64,000 nt of DNA from Cereibacter_A sp052244495 (GTDB taxonomy: Bacteria; Pseudomonadota; Alphaproteobacteria; Rhodobacterales; Rhodobacteraceae). The stretch is from NCBI GenBank assembly GCA_052244495.1, contig JBQPXH010000005.1; one strand, 5' to 3'. Every line of letters begins with the position of its first letter. Position 1 is the first letter of the stretch. Below are positions 1-9,106 of the stretch, one piece after another. The notes beneath the pieces were generated by a model. It saw only the letters and a list, made by a program, of their open reading frames with translations, was not told the DNA's origin and searched no databases. A program made the translations under genes and the position numbers.

Positions 1-727
<727 letters not shown>

Positions 728-731
<4 letters not shown>

Positions 732-1084
732 GGGGTCTCTCCGGTCGGGGGGATGCGGGCAAGCGACTGCTTGCGGAAGATCTCGGGCCGCTCGCGCCAG
801 GGAACGATCCCGTCCTTCGTGGCCGCGTAGGCGAGGACGCCGCTCACGATCTCGGCGGCATCCTCGTGACCGAGGCGTCCGTAGACGTAGGTCCAGCGGC
901 CCGGCGCGGTAAGCGCGATGGCGCAACCCTGGGTGCAGGCGGAAAGGCATTCGACGGGCACGACGGTGAAGCCGTCGCAGCAGGCTGCAGCCAAGGCCGC
1001 GTGGAGCCGCGCGCCGGGCACGGGGCCGTCGCCGACGGGCTCCCCTGCGCGGCAGGTCGTGCAGACATGAAGTGTCACCGTCAT
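728..1084 (-). CDS. DUF1636 metal-binding protein of the cobalamin operon
   Basis: A 118-residue protein. It carries an N-terminal CTTC pair (Cys8, Cys11) and a later cysteine cluster CLSACTQGC, the cysteine pattern of the DUF1636 family, which looks like a small iron-sulfur or zinc ferredoxin-like fold. The family is commonly found beside cobW and cobN, and its exact role is unknown. I chose the ATG at 1084 because it gives the family-like MTVTLHVC start. An upstream in-frame start would add a basic, non-conserved tail reaching toward the riboswitch. The stop overlaps the cobW start by four bases. Expression is probably repressed by cobalamin through the riboswitch about 110 nt upstream. Confidence 0.8.
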
Positions 1085-1189
1085 CGGCCCGATCCGTTGG
1101 CTCGACGGATGGGGAGCCGATCGGGGGAATGAGGACGCAAGCCGCGGCGCCTCCGTCCACCGGCCGCGGAACACCCCGTCCGCCCGTAA

Positions 1190-1372
1190 AGTTCAGCGCG
1201 GGCAGGTCTCCCGGCTTGCGGATCCAGGGCCTGTCGGCCCAGCGGGCGCCCACCTTCCCAGCCCTGCGGGCCAGTGGTCTCGGGCGACCTTTCCGGTCAC
1301 GGTCGCGGGGGCGGCTGCCGTCACGGCATTCCCTCTTCGCCTGTCGCAGTGACAGGAACCAGCGCGGGCTCT
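1190..1372 (-). promoter_or_regulatory. Cobalamin (AdoCbl) riboswitch
   Basis: On the minus strand the leader shows the conserved blocks of a B12 riboswitch in order: GAAGAGGGAA and GCCGTGA near 1320-1345, a CAGCCGCCCCCGC block just below, then CCACTGG and GGGAAGGTGG, and finally the B12-box-like AGCCGGGAGACCTGCC around 1200-1217. The order, spacing and distance (about 110 nt) to the DUF1636-cobW operon fit a cis-acting repressor. The edges are approximate. Confidence 0.88.
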
Positions 1373-1494
1373 AGGTGCGGCAAAGCCACCTTCTTGTCAA
1401 GCGAGCAGGGTGTCAGGCGCGGCCGCTTGCCGCGTGCGCCCTTCACAAGCCGCGAGGGACAGGGCAGAAGAGGGGCTTTCCGAGGGCGAACCCG

Positions 1495-2709
1495 ATGGCT
1501 GCCTTTTCCTATCTCTGGCTTGCACCCCACCGCCCGCTGTTCCTCCTGGCCGCGCTCTGGGCGCTGATCGCCGTCCTGTGGTGGCAGTTCGGCGGCAGTG
1601 TCGCCTTGCCTGTCCCGGAACTGGCAACGGCCGGCCTCTGGCATGGCCACGAAATGCTGTTCGGCCTCGGCTCCGCGGCGGTCGGCGGCTATTTCCTGAC
1701 GGCCGCTCAGGGCTGGCGCGGCGGCGCGCCGCTCCAGGGCAGACGGCTGGCGAGCCTCGTGGGTCTCTGGCTCGTGGCACGGCTGGCGCTGGTTGTGCAG
1801 GGGCTGTGGCCGCATGTGCCGCTGTGGCTGCTGCATCCGGCCGCCGTGGCCTACTTCCTCATGCTCGCGGCGCTGCTCGCCCACGAGGCCGTGGTCTCCC
1901 GCCGCACCGCGAAGCTGGGCTTCGCGGGGGGCGTGCTGCTCTTCGCGCTGGCCGAGATGCTCTACCTGAGGGCGGCGCTCGGCGCCGAAGTGCCCGACAC
2001 CGCCGCAATGGTCAGGGCCGGCTGGATGTTCTTCGCGATCAAGATCTCGATCATCGCGGGGCGCATGATCCCGGCCTTCACCACGAACTGGATCCGCCAG
2101 ACCAGGGTGCAGGTGCCCGAACCCCTGCCGACGCCGGTGCTGGGCTGGAGCGCGCTGGCGCTGCTTTGGCTGGCCCTAGGCCTCGGCTTTGCGGGGGAGG
2201 AGAGGGTCTCGGCGCTGGCGCTGGTCGGAGCCGGTCTGGCGCAGGCGGCGAGGCTGACCTTCTGGCGCGGCTGGCGCTGCCGGGGCAACCTTCTGCTCCT
2301 GCTGCTGCATGCGACCTTCGGGTGGCTCGCCTTCGGGCTGGTCCTCGTGGGGCTGGCGCGGTCGGGGCTGGTGCCGATTTCCGAGATGGATGCGCTTCAT
2401 GCAGTCACGATGGGTGCGATGTCGGGCATGATCCTGTCGCTGGCGTCGCGGGCCGCCGCCCCGCGGGACGGCGGCCCGCTCAGGGCGCGCCCGACGATGC
2501 TGGCAGCCTTCGCCCTGGTATGGCTCGCGGCGGTGGCGAGGATTCTTGCGCCGGTCGTGGCCTTCGACGCCGTCGCCGCTGCAGCGCTTCTCTGGAGCGC
2601 GGCATGGGCCGTCTTCCTCGTGGGCTATGTCCCCACGATCCGCGGGCCGCTGCAACGGCCCGTATTCTCGGGGCCACGCGCGCCCATACAGATCAGGATG
2701 CCGGAATGA
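1495..2709 (+). CDS. nnrS: NnrS family haem/copper membrane protein
   Basis: About 404 residues with roughly twelve hydrophobic segments. Family landmarks are WHGHEMLFG in the N-terminal third and IAGRMIPAFT mid-protein. NnrS proteins bind haem and copper in the inner membrane and are linked to nitric oxide tolerance or metabolism. The ATG at 1495 puts the first membrane segment immediately after MAAFSYLWLAPHRP; an upstream in-frame extension is hydrophilic and overlaps the leader region. The stop codon overlaps the cobO start (ATGA at 2706-2709), an unusual pairing of a nitrosative-stress protein with a cobalamin enzyme. It lies divergent from the riboswitch-controlled operon, so its promoter lies between about 1375 and 1490. 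Confidence 0.88.
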   Translation: MAAFSYLWLAPHRPLFLLAALWALIAVLWWQFGGSVALPVPELATAGLWHGHEMLFGLGSAAVGGYFLTAAQGWRGGAPLQGRRLASLVGLWLVARLALVVQGLWPHVPLWLLHPAAVAYFLMLAALLAHEAVVSRRTAKLGFAGGVLLFALAEMLYLRAALGAEVPDTAAMVRAGWMFFAIKISIIAGRMIPAFTTNWIRQTRVQVPEPLPTPVLGWSALALLWLALGLGFAGEERVSALALVGAGLAQAARLTFWRGWRCRGNLLLLLLHATFGWLAFGLVLVGLARSGLVPISEMDALHAVTMGAMSGMILSLASRAAAPRDGGPLRARPTMLAAFALVWLAAVARILAPVVAFDAVAAAALLWSAAWAVFLVGYVPTIRGPLQRPVFSGPRAPIQIRMPE

Positions 2710-3302
2710 CCGATACGCACGCGCAGAAGAAGGCCCGCATCAAGGCCGCCCGTGACCGCATGATGGCGGAGAAGACCGCGGAGAAGGGCCTCGTGATCGT
2801 GCATACCGGCACCGGCAAGGGCAAGTCCTCCGCAGCCTTCGGCATGATCCTGCGCTGCATCGCCCACGGCATGCCCTGCGCGGTCGTACAGTTCATCAAG
2901 GGCGCCTGGGACACCGGCGAGCGGCGCCTGCTCACGGGCCAGTTCGGCGACCTCTGCCAGTTCCACGCGATGGGCGAGGGCTTTACCTGGGAAACGCAGG
3001 ATCGCGACCGCGACATTGCGGCGGCCCGAGCCGGCTGGGAGAAGGCGAAGACGCTGATCGCCGACCCGCAGATCCGCATGGTGCTGCTCGACGAGGTCAA
3101 CATCGCGCTGCGCTACGACTACCTCGACCTGGCCGAGGTGCTGGAGGTGCTGGCAGCGAAGCCGCCGATGACGCATGTCGTGCTGACCGGGCGGAACGCG
3201 AAGCCGGAATTGATCGAAGCCGCCGATCTCGTGACGGAGATGACGATGATCCGGCACCCGTTCCGGGCCGGCATCAAGGGGCAGGCCGGCGTCGAATTCT
3301 GA
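2706..3302 (+). CDS. cobO: Cob(I)yrinic acid a,c-diamide adenosyltransferase
   Basis: A 198-residue protein with a P-loop GTGKGKSS (residues 35-42) and the CobA/CobO core seen in VVQFIKGAWDTGE and LLDEVNIALRY. It transfers the adenosyl group from ATP to the cobalt of cob(I)yrinate diamide or cobinamide in the cytoplasm, making adenosylcobalamin precursors. Length and motifs match the BtuR/CobO family. Translation is coupled to nnrS by a four-base overlap. Its position between nnrS and the B12-dependent methionine synthase genes, opposite cobW, makes this a cobalamin-centred neighbourhood. A strong hairpin lies downstream in the gap before metH. Confidence 0.95.
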   Translation: MTDTHAQKKARIKAARDRMMAEKTAEKGLVIVHTGTGKGKSSAAFGMILRCIAHGMPCAVVQFIKGAWDTGERRLLTGQFGDLCQFHAMGEGFTWETQDRDRDIAAARAGWEKAKTLIADPQIRMVLLDEVNIALRYDYLDLAEVLEVLAAKPPMTHVVLTGRNAKPELIEAADLVTEMTMIRHPFRAGIKGQAGVEF

Positions 3303-3607
3303 CGCCGGCCCTCACGATCCGGCGCCAGCCGGTCGAGGGGCATCTTGGTCGTCGACATGGCAGGTAATGCCAGCGCAAGGCTGGCGTGGACGCTTCCCGG
3401 GTCGTCCTGCATGAGCTTAAGACAGGCGCTTCCGCTTGCCCTCTCCTCTGGTGCCGCCGCGAAAAGCGCGTCCCAAGGGAAGTGTGACGGGAAGGCGCCC
3501 GGGCGCTGGCACCGTGAATATGAGTGAGGTTCATGAAGTAGTCGCGGATTATGAATTGGCCTCGGTCGGCGCGCGCAACTAGTCTGTCTGGCCTGAAGAC
3601 GCACAGG
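3303..3607 (+). other. Intergenic region before the split metH
   Basis: About 305 bp with no credible gene. It contains two hairpins after cobO: CGCCGG at 3303-3308 with CCGGCG at 3319-3324, and GCCAGC at 3369-3374 with GCTGGC at 3380-3385, which may end cobO transcription. Near 3515-3550 the sequence becomes AT-richer, with TGAA...TTCA and TTCATGAA elements that could be a LysR/MetR-like site. I did not recognise a cobalamin, SAM or SAH riboswitch here. Confidence 0.5.
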
Positions 3608-4654
3608 ATGCAGACCGTGACCCGCAGCTTTCTCCTCCCCGCTTCGCCGACAATTGCCGAACTCGATGCGCTCGCGCGCACGCGGATCCTGATCCTCGAC
3701 GGGGCAATGGGGACGCAGATCCAGCAACTTGCCCTGAGCGAGGAGGACTACGCCGGCCAGGGCGGCTGCGCCTGCCGGCACCATTCGGACCATCCGCAGA
3801 AAGGCAACAACGACCTTCTGATCCTGACCCAGCCTGCAGCCATCGAGGAGATCCACTTCCGCTACGCGATGGCGGGCGCTGACATCGTCGAGACCAATAC
3901 CTTTTCCGCCACCTCCATCGCGCAGGCCGACTACGGCATGGAGGCGGTGGTGCGCGATCTCAACGTCGAGGGAGCTCGGATCGTGCGGCGGGCGCTCGAC
4001 CGGGCGACGGCGATCGACGGGCGCCCGCGCTACGTCGCCGGGGCGGTGGGGCCGACCAACCGAACCGCCTCGATCAGCCCGGACGTGAACGACCCCGGCT
4101 TCCGCGCAGTGACCTTCGACGAGCTGCGGACGGCCTACGGCCTGCAGATCCGCGGCCTGATCGAAGGCGGAGCGGATCTCATCCTGATCGAGACCATCTT
4201 CGACACGCTGAACGCCAAGGCCGCCGTCTTCGCCTGTTTCGAGGCCTTCGCCGAAGCCGGGCGGAGGCTGCCGCTGATGGTCTCGGGCACCATCACCGAC
4301 GCTTCCGGGCGGACGCTTTCGGGGCAGACCCCCACCGCCTTCTGGCACTCCCTGCGCCACGCGCGTCCCTTCACCATCGGGCTGAACTGCGCCCTTGGCG
4401 CCTCGGCGATGCGGCCGCATCTGGCCGAGCTTGCCGGCGTGGCCGAGACCTTTACCTGCGCCTATCCGAACGCGGGCCTGCCCAACGCCTTCGGCCAGTA
4501 CGACGAGGGGCCGGAGGAGACCGCCGCGCAAGTTGCTGATTTTGCGCGTGAAGGGCTCGTCAACGTCGTCGGCGGCTGCTGCGGCACCACGCCGGACCAC
4601 ATCCGCGCCATTGCGGAGGCGGTTGCGGGCGTTGCTCCGAGGGCGGTGGCATGA
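3608..4654 (+). CDS. metH: Methionine synthase, homocysteine S-methyltransferase module (split MetH, part 1)
   Basis: A 348-residue protein equal to the first barrel of B12-dependent methionine synthase. It has LILDGAMGTQIQ near the N-terminus, LIETIFDTLNAKAA mid-domain, and the zinc-binding cysteines in LNCALGA and VVGGCCGTTPDH that activate homocysteine. A conventional MetH carries this domain fused to the folate and B12 modules, but here it ends in a stop codon that overlaps the start of the next gene (ATGA at 4651-4654). The two products presumably assemble into one enzyme making methionine from homocysteine and methyltetrahydrofolate. I placed the start at the ATG at 3608; an ATG 19 codons upstream is possible but adds a non-conserved leader. 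Confidence 0.9.
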   Translation: MQTVTRSFLLPASPTIAELDALARTRILILDGAMGTQIQQLALSEEDYAGQGGCACRHHSDHPQKGNNDLLILTQPAAIEEIHFRYAMAGADIVETNTFSATSIAQADYGMEAVVRDLNVEGARIVRRALDRATAIDGRPRYVAGAVGPTNRTASISPDVNDPGFRAVTFDELRTAYGLQIRGLIEGGADLILIETIFDTLNAKAAVFACFEAFAEAGRRLPLMVSGTITDASGRTLSGQTPTAFWHSLRHARPFTIGLNCALGASAMRPHLAELAGVAETFTCAYPNAGLPNAFGQYDEGPEETAAQVADFAREGLVNVVGGCCGTTPDHIRAIAEAVAGVAPRAVA

Positions 4655-7356
4655 GCCGGTATCTGCGCCTCTCTGGGCTCGAGCCCTTCGTCCTCACACC
4701 CGACATACCCTTCGTCAACATCGGCGAGCGGACGAACGTCACCGGCTCGGCCCGCTTTCGCAAGCTGATCACCGGTCGCGATTATGCGGCCGCCCTCGAG
4801 GTCGCGCGCGATCAGGTGGAGAACGGCGCGCAGATCATCGACGTCAACATGGACGAGGGCCTGATCGACTCGAAGGCCGCCATGGTCGAGTTTCTCAACC
4901 TGATCGCGGCTGAACCCGACATCGCCCGCGTCCCGGTGATGATCGACAGCTCGAAATGGGAGGTGATCGAGGCGGGGCTGAAATGTGTTCAGGGCAAGCC
5001 CGTGGTGAACTCCATCAGCCTGAAGGAGGGCGAGGAGGTCTTCCGCCACCATGCAGGACTCTGCCTCGCCTACGGCGCGGCGGTCGTGGTCATGGCCTTC
5101 GACGAAGAGGGTCAGGCCGACAGCTTCGCCCGCAAGACCCGGATCTGCGCGCGGGCCTACCGCATCCTCGTCGACGAGATCGGCTTCCCGCCCGAGGACA
5201 TCATCTTCGACCCGAACGTCTTTGCCGTGGCGACGGGCATCGAGGAGCACGACAATTACGGCGTGGACTTCATCGAGGCCACGCGCTGGATCCGCACCAA
5301 TCTGCCGCATGCGCATGTCTCGGGCGGCGTTTCCAACCTGTCGTTCAGTTTCCGCGGCAACGAGCGCGTGCGCGAGGCGATGCACGCGGTCTTTCTCTAC
5401 CACGCCATCCGCGCGGGGATGGACATGGGGATCGTCAACGCGGGTCAGCTGGCGGTCTATGACCAGATCGAGCCGGATCTGCGCGAAGCCTGCGAGGATG
5501 TGGTGCTGAACCGCCGCGCCGACGCGACCGAGCGGATGCTGGCACTTGCGGAACGGTTCCGCGGCGGGATGCGCGAGGAGAAGGTGCGCGACCTCGCATG
5601 GCGGGACTGGCCGGTGGAGAAGCGGTTGGAGCATGCGCTGGTCAACGGCATCACCGAATTCATCGAGGCCGACACCGAGGCCGCGCGTCTCGCAGCGGCG
5701 CGCCCGCTCGACGTGATCGAAGGCCCGCTGATGGCCGGGATGAACGTGGTGGGCGACCTCTTCGGCGCGGGCAAGATGTTCCTGCCACAGGTCGTCAAGT
5801 CCGCGCGCGTGATGAAGCAGGCGGTGGCGGTCCTCTTGCCGCACATGGAGGCCGAGAAGGGCGGCGGCCGTGAGGCGGCGGGGCGGGTGCTGATGGCGAC
5901 CGTCAAGGGCGACGTTCATGACATCGGCAAGAACATCGTGGGCGTGGTTCTGGCGTGCAACAACTACGAGATCATCGACCTCGGCGTGATGGTGTCGGCG
6001 GCAAGGATCCTCGAGGTGGCGCGGACCGAGAAGGTGGACGTGATCGGACTGTCCGGACTCATCACGCCTTCGCTGGATGAAATGGTGAACGTCGCTTCGG
6101 AAATGGAGCGCGAGGGCTTCGACATTCCGCTTCTGATCGGCGGGGCCACAACGTCGAAAGTCCATACCGCCGTGAAGATCGCGCCGGCCTACGGCCGCAA
6201 TCAGGCGGTTCATGTCACCGATGCCAGCCGTGCGGTGGGCGTCGTCGGCGCTCTTCTCAGTCAGAAGCAGAAGCAGGGCTACGTGGACGGCATTCGTGCG
6301 GACTATGCCGAGGTGGCCGAACGCCATGCCCGCGCGGAGCGCGCCAGGCAGCGCGTGACGCTGGCCGAGGCACGGGCCAATGCTCTGAAGCTCGATTGGC
6401 CAGGCTACGTTGCGACAAAGCCATCCTTCATCGGGGCACGGACGGTCGATGACTGGGATCTGGCAGAGATCGCGCGTTTCATCGACTGGACGATGTTCTT
6501 CCATGCCTGGGAGATGAAGGGCGTCTATCCGCGCATTCTGCATGATGCGGCGCAGGGCGAGGCGGCGCGGGCGCTCTTCGCCGACGCGCAGGAAATGCTC
6601 GCGAGGCTGATTTCCGAACGGTGGTTCACACCGCGCGCGGTGATCGGCTTCTGGCCCGCCAACGCTGTAGGCGACGACATCCGTCTTTACACCGACGAGG
6701 CGCGGCGCGAGACCCTGTCCACCTTCCACACGCTGCGGCAGCAGGTGCCGAAGCGGGAGGGGCGCCCGAACGTGGCACTGTCCGATTTCGTGGCGCCCGA
6801 GGGCACGGTGGCGGACTGGATCGGGGGCTTCGTGGTGACAGCCGGCCCGGAAGAGGCCGAGATCGCCGAGCGCTTTGACCAGGCCAACGACAACTATTCC
6901 TCGATCATGGTGAAGGCGCTGGCGGACCGCTTTGCCGAGGCCATGGCCGAGATGCTGCACCAGCGCGTTCGGCGCGACTACTGGGGCTATGCGCCCGAGG
7001 AGGCTTTCGCGCCTCAGGAGCTTCACGCCGAGCCCTACCGCGGCATCCGGCCCGCTCCGGGCTATCCCGCGCAACCCGACCACACCGAGAAGATCACGCT
7101 TTTCCGCCTTCTCGATGCACCTGCGGCAACGGGGGTGGAACTGACCGAGAGCATGGCGATGTGGCCGGGCTCCTCTGTCTCGGGCCTCTACATCGCCCAC
7201 CCTGAAGCCTATTACTTCGGCCTTGCGCGGGTGGATCGCGATCAGGCGGAAGATTACGCCCGTCGCAAGGCCATGCCGCTGGCCGAGGTCGAACGCTGGC
7301 TCGCGCCCGTGCTCGGCAGCCCCTCGGGACGTCAGCGGGCCGTCGCCGCCGGCTGA
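4651..7356 (+). CDS. metH: Methionine synthase, folate-binding, B12-binding and reactivation modules (split MetH, part 2)
   Basis: A 901-residue protein. It begins at the methyltetrahydrofolate (pterin-binding) barrel, with FVNIGERTNVTGSARF at residues 22-37 and NVNMDEG-like and MIDSSKWE strands. The cobalamin cap and Rossmann domain follow, with the lower-ligand motif DVHDIGKNIVG (His about 423) and GLSGLITPSLDEM. The C-terminal AdoMet reactivation domain includes RPAPGYPAQPDHTEK near residue 800 and a MWPGSSVSGLYI-type end. All modules except the homocysteine barrel are present, and that barrel is the preceding overlapping gene. It catalyses methyl transfer from CH3-THF through methylcobalamin. 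Key residues look intact, so I regard the split as functional. Confidence 0.93.
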   Translation: MSRYLRLSGLEPFVLTPDIPFVNIGERTNVTGSARFRKLITGRDYAAALEVARDQVENGAQIIDVNMDEGLIDSKAAMVEFLNLIAAEPDIARVPVMIDSSKWEVIEAGLKCVQGKPVVNSISLKEGEEVFRHHAGLCLAYGAAVVVMAFDEEGQADSFARKTRICARAYRILVDEIGFPPEDIIFDPNVFAVATGIEEHDNYGVDFIEATRWIRTNLPHAHVSGGVSNLSFSFRGNERVREAMHAVFLYHAIRAGMDMGIVNAGQLAVYDQIEPDLREACEDVVLNRRADATERMLALAERFRGGMREEKVRDLAWRDWPVEKRLEHALVNGITEFIEADTEAARLAAARPLDVIEGPLMAGMNVVGDLFGAGKMFLPQVVKSARVMKQAVAVLLPHMEAEKGGGREAAGRVLMATVKGDVHDIGKNIVGVVLACNNYEIIDLGVMVSAARILEVARTEKVDVIGLSGLITPSLDEMVNVASEMEREGFDIPLLIGGATTSKVHTAVKIAPAYGRNQAVHVTDASRAVGVVGALLSQKQKQGYVDGIRADYAEVAERHARAERARQRVTLAEARANALKLDWPGYVATKPSFIGARTVDDWDLAEIARFIDWTMFFHAWEMKGVYPRILHDAAQGEAARALFADAQEMLARLISERWFTPRAVIGFWPANAVGDDIRLYTDEARRETLSTFHTLRQQVPKREGRPNVALSDFVAPEGTVADWIGGFVVTAGPEEAEIAERFDQANDNYSSIMVKALADRFAEAMAEMLHQRVRRDYWGYAPEEAFAPQELHAEPYRGIRPAPGYPAQPDHTEKITLFRLLDAPAATGVELTESMAMWPGSSVSGLYIAHPEAYYFGLARVDRDQAEDYARRKAMPLAEVERWLAPVLGSPSGRQRAVAAG

Positions 7357-7672
7357 TCGTTCGCCGGTCGGCCAGGCACGGGCGGTCGATCATCCTCATC
7401 GGCTGGAGCGCGGGCAGAACTCGGGCCGACGCACTTTCCAGAGCGTTGTCGGTGAACCGTCCGGCCCACCCCGGGTCATTGTTTCTCAATGTCCTCGTAA
7501 TCGGCTCGATGCACGACGAGACGCTCCGCACATCTTCGCCGTGCTCGTCTCGAGCCTGTCGAGGCAACACGGGGATCCCCGCGACCGGACGTGAGGGTCT
7601 TCGGCCCCGCGCGCTGGCCAGACGCCGCGCCTGCACGTCGTGTCGCCGGCCCTGTCCGCAGCCTCGGCCGGG
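7357..7672 (+). other. Intergenic region between convergent metH and cytochrome b561 genes
   Basis: About 316 bp lying between the ends of two convergent genes. I see no open frame with a ribosome-binding site and no recognisable RNA gene. Short GC-rich inverted stretches just after the metH stop may terminate transcription. Confidence 0.4.
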
Positions 7673-8209
7673 TCAGCGTCCGGCTGCGGGCCACATGCGC
7701 GCGAACACGCCATCCCGACGCGCGAATGCGTGGTGCAGCGCCGCGCCGGCATGAAGGAGGACGAGGGCGATCAGCACGAACGCCGTTGCCTCGTGAAGTG
7801 CGCTGGCGGTATTTCCCACCGTCTCGATCTTCGGAAGCCGGGGCAGGCCGAGCGCGTCCCAGACCTCCAGCGGATAGCCGCCGGTGGTGACCCGGACGAA
7901 GCCCGAGGCCACCATGAAGAGCACGAGGACATAGAGCATGACATGGGTGAGCCGCGCGATGCGCGCCTGCCAGGCCTGCACCGAGACCGGCAACGGCGGT
8001 GGCGGATGCGCGCTGCGGTAGGCGAGGCGGACCAGCATGAGCAACCCCACGACGACGCCCGCATTCTTGTGAAAGAGGAACAGCGTGTCCTGCACCGGGC
8101 GCGGCAGCCCCTCGGTCGTCATGATCAGCCCCGCAGGGATCATGCACAGGATGATCAGGGCGACCGTCCAGTGCAGGAAGCGGGCGGCGGGCCGGTAGGC
8201 TTGGGTCAT
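7673..8209 (-). CDS. Cytochrome b561 family membrane protein
   Basis: A 178-residue protein with four predicted transmembrane helices. The start MTQAYRPAARFLHWTVALI carries the first haem-ligand histidine in the family motif RxLHW. Later histidines occur in LFHKNAG, LTHVMLY and LHEATAF. This is a bacterial CybB-type di-haem b561, which moves electrons from quinol to a periplasmic acceptor or takes them from superoxide. It stands alone, convergent with metH, and lacks the PepSY partner seen with the two b561 genes near 40 and 46 kb. The ATG at 8209 places the first helix correctly. It is divergent from the operon beginning at 8363. Confidence 0.85.
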   Translation of the reverse strand: MTQAYRPAARFLHWTVALIILCMIPAGLIMTTEGLPRPVQDTLFLFHKNAGVVVGLLMLVRLAYRSAHPPPPLPVSVQAWQARIARLTHVMLYVLVLFMVASGFVRVTTGGYPLEVWDALGLPRLPKIETVGNTASALHEATAFVLIALVLLHAGAALHHAFARRDGVFARMWPAAGR

Positions 8210-8327
8210 TGCGGCTCTCCTGTTTGGGTGAGAAGTCTGCGCCATCCGCGGCAATCGCACCAGTCCTGCGGTGATCCTGCAGCCCTTGCAGGTTGCAGGC
8301 GCCTCTCCGGCGGCGGGGCCGCGCCGC

Positions 8328-8355
8328 TTGACGCTGCGCTGGCGACGCCTAAACC
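8328..8355 (+). promoter_or_regulatory. Putative sigma-70-type promoter of the 8.4-15.1 kb operon
   Basis: TTGACG at 8328-8333 and TAAACC at 8350-8355 are separated by 16 bp, close to the housekeeping consensus, and lie just upstream of the first gene of the operon. The predicted leader would be very short. This is inference from sequence only. Confidence 0.35.
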
Positions 8356-8362
8356 GCAGGAG

Positions 8363-9106
8363 ATGGAACCTGCGCGCGAGCCTGCCCCGCCCCCGCTCAC
8401 TCCCGGTAATGTCCCCGGCGTTCTGGCGGTCTTTCTTGCGCTGGGTCTCGTGCATCTGGCCTTCGTGGGTCTTGTGGGGCACCGGCTGGGTGGAGGCGCC
8501 GTGGCGCTTGCTGTGGCGATGTTCGCCGCCGTCCTGATCGTCGCCGGGGCCTCGCTCAGGGCGCATTATCCCCATCCGCGGCTCGGGCTCTGCAATGCGG
8601 TGACGCAACTGCGTGCGGCGCTGGTGGCCGTCATCGCGGTCCCACTGGCGGCGCCGGGGGTGCTGGAGGTGGAACCAGGGCTCGCGTGGTCGGTGGTGTC
8701 GCTGGCGGCGCTGGCGCTGGCCCTCGACGGGCTTGACGGCTGGCTGGCACGCCGGGCCGGTCTCGTGTCGGACTTCGGGGCGCGCTTCGATATCGAGGTG
8801 GACGCACTGTTCGCGCTGACGCTTGCGCTCCTCGTCGCGCAGGGCGGAAAGGTCGGCCTCTGGGTGCTGGCGCTGGGAGTGCTCCGCTACGCCTTCGTGG
8901 CCGGGGCCCGGATCTGGCCCTGGCTCGCGGCGCCTCTGCCCGAGAGCCGGGCGCGCAAGCTGGTCTGCGTGATCCAGATCGCGAGCCTGATCGCGATGCT
9001 TGCGCCGCCGGTGGGAGGCGGCGTGGCGGTCTCTCTGGCGGCGGCGTCCCTTGCGCTGCTCATCTGGTCCTTCGGGCGCGACGTGGCATGGCTCGCGCGG
9101 CGCTGA
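8363..9106 (+). CDS. CDP-alcohol phosphatidyltransferase family protein
   Basis: A 247-residue membrane protein with about six helices. The catalytic signature is complete: DGLDGWLARR (first Asp at residue 122), then G-ARFD-IEVD, giving the D-x2-DG-x2-AR-x8-G-x3-D-x3-D pattern that binds CDP-alcohol and metal. Family members join a CDP-activated lipid or alcohol to another alcohol to form phosphodiesters. The substrate cannot be read from the sequence. A good ribosome-binding site (GCAGGAG) precedes the ATG at 8363. It overlaps the next gene by 19 nt, and its neighbours are a sulfatase-fold membrane protein, an ABC importer and a glycosyltransferase, which suggests a specialised lipid or envelope function rather than housekeeping phospholipid synthesis. 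Confidence 0.82.
   Translation: MEPAREPAPPPLTPGNVPGVLAVFLALGLVHLAFVGLVGHRLGGGAVALAVAMFAAVLIVAGASLRAHYPHPRLGLCNAVTQLRAALVAVIAVPLAAPGVLEVEPGLAWSVVSLAALALALDGLDGWLARRAGLVSDFGARFDIEVDALFALTLALLVAQGGKVGLWVLALGVLRYAFVAGARIWPWLAAPLPESRARKLVCVIQIASLIAMLAPPVGGGVAVSLAAASLALLIWSFGRDVAWLARR

Noticed and set aside
3303..3607. Possible SAM, SAH or second cobalamin riboswitch before metH
   Set aside because: None of the conserved blocks (AGCCAGGAGACC, GCCACTG, SAM-II or SAH cores) can be found in order; only generic hairpins are present.
4462..7200. Long minus-strand open frame opposite the metH gene
   Set aside because: The plus-strand protein has every MetH module in order; the antisense product is His/Arg-rich with no family features and no ribosome-binding site.
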